A DNA stretch of 34,899 nucleotides, from assembly GCF_000382145.1 (NCBI RefSeq), contig NZ_KB907634.1, forward strand, positions 42,989 to 77,887. Direction: 5' to 3'. A program made the translations under genes and the position numbers. Origin of the DNA: Psychrobacter lutiphocae DSM 21542. Its GTDB lineage: Bacteria > Pseudomonadota > Gammaproteobacteria > Pseudomonadales > Moraxellaceae. Below are positions 1 to 6,731 of the stretch, one piece after another (the stretch's first letter is position 1; each line of letters opens with the position of its first letter). The notes under the pieces are model-generated. The model saw only the letters and a list, made by a program, of their open reading frames with translations. It did not search any database and had not been told where the DNA came from.

Positions 1-76
1 GTTCTGCACTATGCATGAGAACAGAAATAGCAAAGCACTGCTTTGCCTGTTCGCAAGGGGAGAGCTGTGCTCGAGT
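1..76. repeat. 76-bp direct repeat, left copy
   Basis: This stretch recurs at 3411-3486 with three mismatches over 76 bases (offsets 27, 62 and 65). It contains a perfect 8-bp hairpin (GCAAAGCA, one-base loop, TGCTTTGC) and a GTTCT/AGAAC inverted pair around an ATGCAT palindrome. The copy begins at the window edge, so its true left end is unknown. The two copies bracket four leftward genes. Confidence 0.85.
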
Positions 77-103
77 TAGATGTATCGATAAAAAATTAGT
101 CAC

Positions 104-139
104 AAAAAACGGAGCCTGATTTATCAGACTCCGTTTTTT
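104..139 (-). terminator. Rho-independent terminator of the four-gene cluster
   Basis: Read leftward, an A-run leads into an 11-bp stem (CGGAGTCTGAT / ATCAGGCTCCG) with a two-base loop and then a run of six T. The one non-Watson-Crick position is a U-G pair on the minus-strand RNA but a C-A mismatch on the plus strand. The hairpin therefore suits leftward transcription, ending 36 bases past the stop codon of the gene at 175-738. Confidence 0.85.
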
Positions 140-174
140 ACAATAAAAATTAGTAAAAAAAAATAGCATTTATA

Positions 175-738
175 CTAGGCGCTACGACGCTCAAGGCCAC
201 GTTGGTACCAGTCACGACCTTTTTTACCGCAATTGTCACGTATATACAGCTTTAGCTCACGAGTTTTTTTATTGAGCTCACGTAACTCAAATAATAGCGT
301 CTCCTTTTGCTGCTTCATATTTGCACGCTCAAGCTTCGCTTCCTGAAAAAAGCCACGTATTACATTCAGCTGCTGACGAATCTCAGCCTTCTTAGCGCCT
401 TTTGCCACATCACGTTGCTTTTTAAGCGCAATGATTTGCTTCACAAAGCCATCGATACGCTGATTCAACATAGTCAGCATTTGCTTTTGAGCATCATAGA
501 GCGCAAAGGCTTCATTAGCAGTAAGCACCGAGTTATGGTGCAAGTCAATGTGCTTATAATAGTCACGGGCTGCTTGATTGGCCTGGCGATAGCTATTTAA
601 CTGGCCTTGGCGCTGTTCTATCTCACGTGATAGACGACGTGCGCTGCTATGATAGCTGTTCATCGCTGATTGTTCAGCGCTAGATAACCATGCATAAGCA
701 ATAACACCAACGGCGGCTGCACCTAAGACATATAACAT
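175..738 (-). CDS. Membrane-anchored coiled-coil protein, unknown function
   Basis: I do not recognise a named family for this 187-residue protein. Residues 2-20 form one hydrophobic segment that looks like an N-terminal membrane anchor. Residues 21-165 are almost entirely charged and helical, rich in Lys, Arg, Gln and Glu, and should form long helices or a coiled coil. The C-terminus carries a distinctive basic motif NCGKKGRDWYQR at 169-180. The start is well supported: TAGGAG lies a few bases upstream of the ATG. It is the last of four leftward genes and is followed by a strong terminator. Its role is unknown; a structural or scaffold partner of the LRAT-like enzyme at 2352-2807 is only inference from proximity. 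Confidence 0.75.
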   Translation of the reverse strand: MLYVLGAAAVGVIAYAWLSSAEQSAMNSYHSSARRLSREIEQRQGQLNSYRQANQAARDYYKHIDLHHNSVLTANEAFALYDAQKQMLTMLNQRIDGFVKQIIALKKQRDVAKGAKKAEIRQQLNVIRGFFQEAKLERANMKQQKETLLFELRELNKKTRELKLYIRDNCGKKGRDWYQRGLERRSA

Positions 739-865
739 AAGATACTCCTATAACCAATCTTATTACAATCAGGATAATAAAAACACGACTGACAACCAAA
801 AGCCTCACTGCCAGTGATGAGCAAAAGATCAATGGCTAAGGCTTTTCGCACCCAGCAAGCGACTC

Positions 866-1489
866 CTAGCTTGAGCCCACATCAGTAAAGGTGCGTGGGC
901 CCTCAAAATTTGCATCGCAGCTGTGTATAAATGCCGAATGGTTTTGGCTGTTGAGCTGATTCTGCGCCTCGTAAAGCTGGGCTTTATTCGCATGTAAGCG
1001 TTGCAGTTCTTGTGTAAATAAGGTTTTATCCTCAATGCCATATTCAGGTTGCATCATCGCTGTCAGCAGCTTTGCTTCTAGCTGTTCTAGGTGAGTGAAG
1101 CGTTGCTCAATTATAGCTAACGACTGCTGGTTGGCTTGCATGACCTGCTTATAGTTTTCACCCATTTGGTTTATCTTCTCCATTTGTTGTGTATGAGCAT
1201 CTGCTGCCACTTGTTTTGCTAGTTCGGTTTCACGCAGCATCTTTTCATACTCTAAGGCAATCTCTTCACTTTTTTGTTGAATCTGCTGCATGGTGATACG
1301 TGCTTTGACGCACTCAGTAACCAACTGCACGGCATGAGGTGATACGCCAACCATCAGATCATGGGTCGCCTGACGTTTCTGTTTTTCAAGCTCTATAGCC
1401 GCCTGTTTATTGGCGTTACGCATATCAACCGTTTTTGATACGATAGGTGCAAGTGTAGTTATGGCTTGAACTGCGACAGCGTATGACAT
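866..1489 (-). CDS. Soluble coiled-coil protein, paralogue of the 1628-2122 product
   Basis: This 207-residue protein is unrecognised. It is strongly helical, with Gln/Glu/Lys-rich heptads between about residues 25 and 185, and has no signal peptide or clear membrane span. Two features link it to the next gene upstream (1628-2122): a PHAVQLV segment at residues 51-57 (PHAIELV there), and a C-terminal tail with a CD pair followed by P-x-x-FTDV (CD ... P-x-x-FTDI there). The two are probably diverged paralogues, this one with a longer N-terminus. A TTG six bases upstream (1495) lengthens the frame, but the GAGGAG Shine-Dalgarno sits 7 bases from the ATG at 1489 and only one base from the TTG, so the ATG is chosen. 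Confidence 0.75.
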   Translation of the reverse strand: MSYAVAVQAITTLAPIVSKTVDMRNANKQAAIELEKQKRQATHDLMVGVSPHAVQLVTECVKARITMQQIQQKSEEIALEYEKMLRETELAKQVAADAHTQQMEKINQMGENYKQVMQANQQSLAIIEQRFTHLEQLEAKLLTAMMQPEYGIEDKTLFTQELQRLHANKAQLYEAQNQLNSQNHSAFIHSCDANFEGPRTFTDVGSS

Positions 1490-1627
1490 AGTCAATCTCC
1501 TCTATAATTTATAAATCGTTTGTACGTCGTGCTAAGTTATTTGTTTATCTTTCAGTGGTTACCATAATAACCTAAGGTGTCTTTTTTTGAGCTTATGGCA
1601 AGCTTACCGACTCTCATAAGACACGTC

Positions 1628-2122
1628 CTAGTTGATATCAGTAAAAATATTTGGCTCGTCACGCATCTGATCGCACATGTGCGCATAGGCGGTCAATGAC
1701 TGCTGGGCAATGCCATAGTGGTTTTTTGTCAGGTGCGACAGTTCGGTGCTAATGGCTTGATAAGTCTCTAGCATGAGCATTTTTACCTCATTGGGTAGGT
1801 TAGGCTGTGAAATATTGGCCATAATTTGATTGGCTCTGTCATTGGCTGCTTTGTACATCTGCATCGTGTCTTGTGATGCGCTGCGGTTATGTGCCAAGGT
1901 CAGGTTAAAGTTGGCACTTATTTGCTGCATCTTTTGCATTTTTAGGGCGTGCTGATTTTTCTCTTGCTGCATGGCCAGATCTGCTTGGCGATGCATTTGT
2001 TGACGTTGCATTTCAATCTGTATGGTGGCATGACGATATTCCATGATTGCGCTGCAAAGCTGTAAGCCTTCTTTGACAAGCTCTATGGCATGTGGGGCTG
2101 CTACAATTAATGCTCTTGACAT
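1628..2122 (-). CDS. Soluble helical protein, paralogue of the 866-1489 product
   Basis: This 164-residue protein is rich in Met, Gln, His and Ala (runs such as QMQRQQMHRQADLAMQQ, partly His/Met rich) and is predicted by eye to be all-helical and cytoplasmic. It shares the PHA(I/V)xLV segment near residue 10 and the C-terminal CD ... P-x-x-FTD(I/V) tail with the product of 866-1489. GGAGA stands about 6-7 bases before the ATG and fixes the start. The 228 bases to the next gene upstream and 138 bases to the next downstream are wide for a tightly coupled operon, so the genes may have separate promoters. No known family is recognised. Confidence 0.75.
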   Translation of the reverse strand: MSRALIVAAPHAIELVKEGLQLCSAIMEYRHATIQIEMQRQQMHRQADLAMQQEKNQHALKMQKMQQISANFNLTLAHNRSASQDTMQMYKAANDRANQIMANISQPNLPNEVKMLMLETYQAISTELSHLTKNHYGIAQQSLTAYAHMCDQMRDEPNIFTDIN

Positions 2123-2351
2123 ACCGTTTCTCCATTTATTTTAGTGACTATTATCTTAGTAGCTATTATCTTAAGGACTGTCATCATCGTTATATAGAAG
2201 AGGTAGGGTGGTAACCTCAAATATCTGATGCCGACTATATATAACTTCTGAGTCAGTCCTGAGTTAGTTTTGATTGTCTAGCTATCTAACAATCTAAAGG
2301 CTCTAATCAGCACACCTTAGATAGGTTGTAAAGGTGGTGATTCCTGCTTGG

Positions 2352-2807
2352 TTAGGCGATTAAGGCTTTACGGGCGATAAAGCCAAAGAGCCCTCCAGCT
2401 ACTGCTAACTTAGGAGCGCGTAAGGTTGCGATCACACCTACAATCAGAGTTAGATTGTTCACTTGCTGGCTTTTGTGCGTATCTTCAATGCACCAGTTAA
2501 CAAAATGCTCGCAGTTGTTAAACAACAGATGATATTTATCTTCATTTAAACGAGATTTTGCACGCTCAATAATGTGCTTGGCAGAGTATTTGCGCTTCGG
2601 ATGCGATAGCACATAGGTTGGCTTTTGTTGGGAGAACTTTTCAAAGCTGGTGATTTCAACTTTGCCAGCTTTAAAGCCTTCACAGAAGCCTGCGTAATGG
2701 ATGACTTTATTACGGCCAAGATAGATACCATGATGGGTATAGCCTAGGCGTTTGGTCACTAAGTGATCACCTACTTTGATATCTTTTAATTGAGTTTGAG
2801 TTGTCAT
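2352..2807 (-). CDS. LRAT-domain (NlpC/P60-fold) acyltransferase/hydrolase-like protein
   Basis: This 151-residue protein matches the lecithin:retinol acyltransferase (LRAT) / HRASLS-like branch of the NlpC/P60 fold. It has the N-terminal H-box (THHGIYLG, His26, then IHYAG with His37) and the NNCEHFVNWC active-site block with the likely nucleophile Cys99. Human members of this fold move acyl groups between phospholipids and acceptors through a Cys-His pair; bacterial substrates are mostly unknown. Residues 118-151 are hydrophobic and could insert in or lie on a membrane, as the C-terminal anchor of the HRASLS enzymes does. The ATG at 2807 has AGGAG eight bases upstream; a GTG at 2816 would be one base from it, so 2807 is chosen. 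It is the first gene of the leftward cluster. Confidence 0.85.
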   Translation of the reverse strand: MTTQTQLKDIKVGDHLVTKRLGYTHHGIYLGRNKVIHYAGFCEGFKAGKVEITSFEKFSQQKPTYVLSHPKRKYSAKHIIERAKSRLNEDKYHLLFNNCEHFVNWCIEDTHKSQQVNNLTLIVGVIATLRAPKLAVAGGLFGFIARKALIA

Positions 2808-3410
2808 CCAGCACACTCCTGTTAACCAAAACCAATTTAGGGCTTATTTTATTTATAGAGCTGATGCCAAGGTGACATCACAAGTTTGTCGAGTTGTCTA
2901 TAAATTAGGTGTCACGTTTTTAATTAGTAACTAGCAATTAGTGATTGGTAATTAGCGATTAATAGTTATCATTTATTACTTATAAGTTAATAATTATTAA
3001 TGAATAGTTAGTAAGTTAACGTTTGACAATTAAGGTTTGGATAAAAGAGTTGTTATTGAGTGCGTGGTGTATTTGTTTGCTTATAGGGTGTTGCTGTTTT
3101 GATTGTTGAGTTAAGGGTTTGTGTTATCAGATTAGTAAGTGCTCCAAATCAATATAGCGACCTGCTTTTTTATTAATGTCTCAGATGATTTTAGATTTGG
3201 GCTTTAACAGTGCTTGTTGACTTTCTATGAGTGTATAGTACAAAAAGTTGGAGTTTTTAGGGTGGGTTGGCAAGCTTGCGGTAAAATTTCAAAAAGTGAA
3301 AAAAGCGTTGGCGACCTATGATATGCTAGGCTTCTGCCAGCGTTTTGAAATTTGACATCGCTAATTTTGTCCTCTGGATACTATATGCGGTGTGGCTTTG
3401 AAAATGGCAG
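2808..3410. other. Intergenic stretch, no gene seen
   Basis: About 600 bases upstream of the LRAT-type gene without a convincing reading frame. Bases 2920-3010 are AT-rich and built of short ATTAGT / ATTAATA-like words. I see no clear promoter, operator or RNA. The promoter of the leftward cluster should lie near 2820-2900 but no good -35/-10 pair stands out. Confidence 0.5.
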
Positions 3411-3486
3411 GTTCTGCACTATGCATGAGAACAGAAGTAGCAAAGCACTGCTTTGCCTGTTCGCAAGGGGAAAGATGTGCTCGAGT
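3411..3486. repeat. 76-bp direct repeat, right copy
   Basis: Second copy of the repeat at 1-76, same orientation, three mismatches, with the same GCAAAGCA hairpin. The identity stops at about 3486. The 3.3 kb between the copies holds the four leftward genes. The bases to its left (3340-3410) cannot be compared because the other copy is cut by the window edge. Confidence 0.85.
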
Positions 3487-3845
3487 GGCGGCTGATGCTA
3501 AAATCGCCCTAGACAGTATTACAAATCTAGCTAAGGTCTAGACATTATCTAGATTTGCGCCTAGTTTAGAACAATTTTAGCTATCAGCAGTGCTAATGTT
3601 TGAATATTCAACACACCCTAAGCAAAGCGAGTAAAGTTTTTTATTTGATCAATACCAAAGCTATCAGCGAAAGATGTATAAAAGTCTTTAAGGTTTTTGC
3701 AGGTTGCAAGTATATTGATATATTCATCCCATTTTTTAAAAAATGGTGTTTAAAAGCGTCACTACTGTTTTGTTCGTCTGGCGTCAACGCCAAAATTATA
3801 TTTTTAGAACCTGCAATTAATTGGACTCTATCAATTTTTTTAATA
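3487..3845. other. Intergenic stretch, no supported gene
   Basis: Reading frames of 71 and 100 codons exist on opposite strands here. Neither has a ribosome binding site or a recognisable protein, and the plus-strand one runs into the YkvI-type gene. I see no terminator hairpin for that gene. Confidence 0.4.
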
Positions 3846-4976
3846 TTATTGATCAACGATATTTGCTTTGCTTACTGGTTGCAACTTGGCATTTGTTTTT
3901 AAAAACACCTGCCCGGTGACAGTCTTATATAAAGCACACACCATAATTACCATGCCCAGTAGCCCTAGTGCAGGATAGAGAACGTTAATTAAAGTACTAA
4001 ATGGGAGTAATGAAGCTAACAGTGACAAAGCAACTAAGCTAATAGTCAAGGTACGAAACTTGACAGGATGATGCTTAGAGTCATAAAAACGAATCACACA
4101 GCCATACAAGTTAGTCACTGCTGTGGTAAACACTGCAATGACCAATACCAGGCTAAATAAAATACCAACTAAAGGACTAATATTTTGTGCAATTTGCAAA
4201 AAAGGAATCTGGTATTCAATCACATTGTTTAAATCTGATAAAAGCGCCAAGGTGATAAATAGTAAACACATACCTAAGGCAACGCCACCGATAATGCCTG
4301 CTTTACGCAATACTTTTAAGCTAGGCTCCTTGCCACCAATGGCAGTCAAGGTTGATGTCGCCAAGCTGACATTATACGATACATAGACCACTGCCGATGT
4401 CCACCACAGAGGGGTGGCTAAGGTTGGTGTTAGGTTTTGTAAGCTGTTATCAACTGTTGCCAACTGATCATAATGTTCATTTAAGGTAACCAAAGAGATG
4501 GCAATCACACTAAAGATAATAACAGGAGAGACAATCCCCAAAGCTCGCACCGAAGATGAAAAACCAAAGACAACTGTGGCCAAAGTCATAGCAGCAATAA
4601 TGAGCTTCCCTGTCATCACTGACAACCCCCAGTATTCATTAATCGCCGCCCCACCACCTGAAAACATGATACTGACACAACCAAACATAAAAAATAGCAG
4701 CACATAGTCACCGATAAAGGCCAGTTTTTTGCCACACAAATACTCCAATACGTCTCTATGGCTACAAGTTTGTAAACGATTGCCAAGCTCCATAAAGACT
4801 GAGCCATACCAGATAAACATCAAAGTTGTAATAATGGCGCCAACAATGCCAATCAGACCATAACCAGAAAAAAACTGCATGACCTCTTGGCCGCTTGCAT
4901 AACCTGCTCCAATGACAGCACCGACATATACGCCTGCGTAACTGAATGCCTTAATAGCTGGGTTTTTTATTTCCAT
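3846..4976 (-). CDS. YkvI-family integral membrane protein
   Basis: A 376-residue polytopic inner-membrane protein of the YkvI type (COG3949), related to the LeuT/APC transporter fold. About ten hydrophobic segments span nearly its whole length. The family signature is near the N-terminus, AGVYVGAVIGAGYASGQEV, where the first transmembrane helix is broken as in sodium-coupled transporters. The substrate is not known for the family. The tail after about residue 355 is hydrophilic. Three ATG codons lie in a row; AGGGA is 2 bases from the first (4982) and about 8 from the third (4976), so the third is preferred. It stands alone, transcribed leftward. Confidence 0.85.
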   Translation of the reverse strand: MEIKNPAIKAFSYAGVYVGAVIGAGYASGQEVMQFFSGYGLIGIVGAIITTLMFIWYGSVFMELGNRLQTCSHRDVLEYLCGKKLAFIGDYVLLFFMFGCVSIMFSGGGAAINEYWGLSVMTGKLIIAAMTLATVVFGFSSSVRALGIVSPVIIFSVIAISLVTLNEHYDQLATVDNSLQNLTPTLATPLWWTSAVVYVSYNVSLATSTLTAIGGKEPSLKVLRKAGIIGGVALGMCLLFITLALLSDLNNVIEYQIPFLQIAQNISPLVGILFSLVLVIAVFTTAVTNLYGCVIRFYDSKHHPVKFRTLTISLVALSLLASLLPFSTLINVLYPALGLLGMVIMVCALYKTVTGQVFLKTNAKLQPVSKANIVDQ

Positions 4977-5189
4977 CATCATATCCCTATTTTGATTATT
5001 AGTAGAGTTTTTGTGAAAACAAACAAGTCTGTTGTAAGCTGTTGTAAGTTGCGACTGATTAAAAAACCGTTTTAACGTTCTTTGGTTACCTTTAACGTTC
5101 TTTGGTTAAACTGTATTAGGGGCTATATTAGCAGTAACTATGAATAAAACAAGGCACGCATTGAGGTTGCTTTATATTTGACCGTATAA

Positions 5190-5290
5190 TACCTTTTCTG
5201 AAAAATAACCTATCTTTGTCAAATTCGCTAAACTGACTACTTGTAGCGCTTGCACTCATTTCTCTTGATATCTTAATTTTTAGATTTGGG
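5190..5290. repeat. ~102-bp MITE-like repeat, copy 1
   Basis: Starts TACCTTTTCTGAAAAATAAC and ends near AGATTTGGG. The same element occurs at 13071-13172 and 13457-13558, and as a deletion derivative at 32706-32748. Its two ends are imperfect inverted repeats over about 25 bases. It sits between the YkvI-type and YceI-type genes. No transposase is encoded. Confidence 0.8.
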
Positions 5291-5313
5291 TGTAAGTTTG
5301 GGGTTGCCATAAC

Positions 5314-5349
5314 AAAGCGCCAGTTAGAATCTTATCTATCTGGCGCTTT
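5314..5349 (-). terminator. Hairpin downstream of the YceI-type gene
   Basis: A perfect 10-bp stem, AAAGCGCCAG (5314-5323) and CTGGCGCTTT (5340-5349), with a 16-base loop. It lies about 75 bases past the yceI-type stop codon on that gene's strand. The T-run after the stem is short on the minus strand and slightly better on the plus strand, so direction is uncertain. Confidence 0.55.
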
Positions 5350-5422
5350 ATTGCTTTTTGTTTGTCACTTTTAGTTGTCTGTCACTTTTAGCACTTAGTT
5401 TTTGTCTATCTGGTTTCGGTGT

Positions 5423-6127
5423 TTATCTATCTGGAATGAGCTCACCAGTAATTACAATAGGTACATTGGTGCCAAAGACTCTTGGGAAAGCAGTCACTCC
5501 ATAGTCATGACGATTAACTTGTCCAGTGGCGGTAAATTTTAATACTGGCTGTTTGGTCACATTGTTATAGGCATCGGTCAATTTTACTTTGACCGTCAGC
5601 GGTTTGCTTTGACCTAAGGCAATAAAGTTACCTGATAAAGTGCCTTCTCTTGGTGAGGTTAAATTAACTTTGGAGGATACAAATCGTAACGTTGGATACT
5701 GCTTGGTATTTAGCAGTTCTTTGCGACGGATAAAATAATCACGTGCTTTAAGCTCTGTATCTATACTCTCAGTTTGTACCACAAAGTTAACTTTGGTATT
5801 TTGTGGGTTATTTTCATCAAAGTTAATACTACCTTCTATTTCATTAAATCTGCCTTTTAAGGTGGAGTTTCTAAGGTAGCTAACAGAGAAGTTGACTTTA
5901 GTTTTTGAGGCATCAAGCTTCCACTTTTGTGGTGGTGGTGAGGCCATCGCTTGATGGCTACCAGCACTCATTACTATGAAGGGTAGGCTAACAACTAAGC
6001 TGGTAAATATTGTTTTTTTCAAGGATCTTGTTTTTCTAAAATTCAAGGATCTTGTTTTTCTAAAAATAGGTAGTGCAATCACAGTCTTTGATGTGGCAGT
6101 AAAGGTTATCATTGGTGAGAGTTCCAT
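5423..6127 (-). CDS. Periplasmic YceI-family protein
   Basis: The mature part (from about residue 65, KWKLDASKTKVNFSVSYL) is a complete YceI domain. This is a lipocalin-like beta-barrel fold that binds isoprenoid-type amphiphilic lipids in characterised members, exported to the periplasm. Typical YceI elements are visible: G-x-F near the start, a TESIDTELKARDYFIR segment, LTVKVKLTDAY and the closing VPIVITGELIP. The N-terminus is odd. A signal peptide (KKTIFTSLVVSLPF ... ASP) is preceded by about 40 extra residues holding a perfect 8-residue duplication (FRKTRSL, twice), encoded by a 24-bp tandem repeat at 6018-6065. Real translation may begin at the TTG at 6022, giving a normal signal peptide, or at the ATG at 6112; none has a strong Shine-Dalgarno. 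Domain call is firm, start is not. Confidence 0.85.
   Translation of the reverse strand: MELSPMITFTATSKTVIALPIFRKTRSLNFRKTRSLKKTIFTSLVVSLPFIVMSAGSHQAMASPPPQKWKLDASKTKVNFSVSYLRNSTLKGRFNEIEGSINFDENNPQNTKVNFVVQTESIDTELKARDYFIRRKELLNTKQYPTLRFVSSKVNLTSPREGTLSGNFIALGQSKPLTVKVKLTDAYNNVTKQPVLKFTATGQVNRHDYGVTAFPRVFGTNVPIVITGELIPDR
6018..6065. repeat. Perfect 24-bp tandem duplication in the yceI-type gene
   Basis: Bases 6018-6041 are repeated exactly at 6042-6065. The unit is eight codons, so the frame is kept; it lies just before the signal peptide and duplicates a basic FRKTRSL segment. Confidence 0.95.
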
Positions 6128-6130
6128 TGC

Positions 6131-6178
6131 ATTAGGTATTAGGTATTAGTTATTAGGTATTAGTTATTAGGTATTAAT
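6131..6178. repeat. 14-bp period tandem repeat
   Basis: TAGGTATTAGTTAT repeated about three times (seven-base sub-units ATTAGGT / ATTAGTT), directly upstream of the first possible start codon of the YceI-type gene. It replaces any recognisable Shine-Dalgarno there. Confidence 0.75.
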
Positions 6179-6539
6179 TGTGGGTATCTATTGTTGGACT
6201 GTTGCTTTTTGTTTGGGCATTGCTGTTGAGTTTGATGCAAGTTTATTTTTAAAGGTGAAAAAAGATTATTCTAGCACAGCAAAGGTAAAGGCAATGCTAC
6301 TAGGCTGTAATAATTTGCTATAAGTAAATGGTGGTTATGCTTAACCTGGTACTGATTGACAGCGTTGTATAGTCACAGCATAAAAGAGTTACAGCGTTAA
6401 CCTCGCTAAGCCTACATTTGTAGTACTTACGCTCGGTTGCCTTGTAACTTAATTATCTGACTGCGACTATATCTGACTACAACTATAACTAACATTTGCC
6501 GAGAAGTTTTAATTTTTATATGAATTTAATATAAATGTT

Positions 6540-6556
6540 ATGTTATAATATATCAT
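6540..6556 (+). promoter_or_regulatory. Candidate Zur operator upstream of the ZnuD-like receptor
   Basis: ATGTTATA-A-TATATCAT is a 17-bp palindrome with one mismatch between half-sites. It closely resembles the gammaproteobacterial Zur box (ATGTTATAnTATAACAT, quoted from memory). It is 176 bases before the receptor start codon. The surrounding DNA is AT-rich, so chance similarity cannot be excluded, but the nature of the downstream gene supports it. Confidence 0.6.
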
Positions 6557-6731
6557 TTAGTGCTATTAACCTATCTGTTGGTATAGTCATTGTTTGTATT
6601 TAATCTTACTGTATTTAATCTCACTATATTTTATCTAAAGCTCCACTCAATCTGAGTAGGGGTGACTCAGTCTTTTTAGCATATCTATCTTATTTTGTTA
6701 TTTGTGACTGAATATAACTGGAAAAAATTTC

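Noticed and set aside
829..1041. 70-codon minus-strand frame overlapping the gene at 866-1489
   Set aside because: It lies out of phase inside a better-supported gene that has a strong Shine-Dalgarno and a paralogue next door.
3600..3902. 100-codon plus-strand reading frame and a 71-codon minus-strand frame at 3641-3856
   Set aside because: The plus-strand frame overlaps the end of the YkvI-type gene on the other strand. The minus-strand one needs a TTG start. Neither has a Shine-Dalgarno or a recognisable protein.
5128..5310. 60-codon minus-strand frame over the first MITE-like copy, and a similar one at 13398-13580
   Set aside because: The shared part is just the repeat itself. Codon changes between copies do not favour silent sites, so a real gene is not supported.
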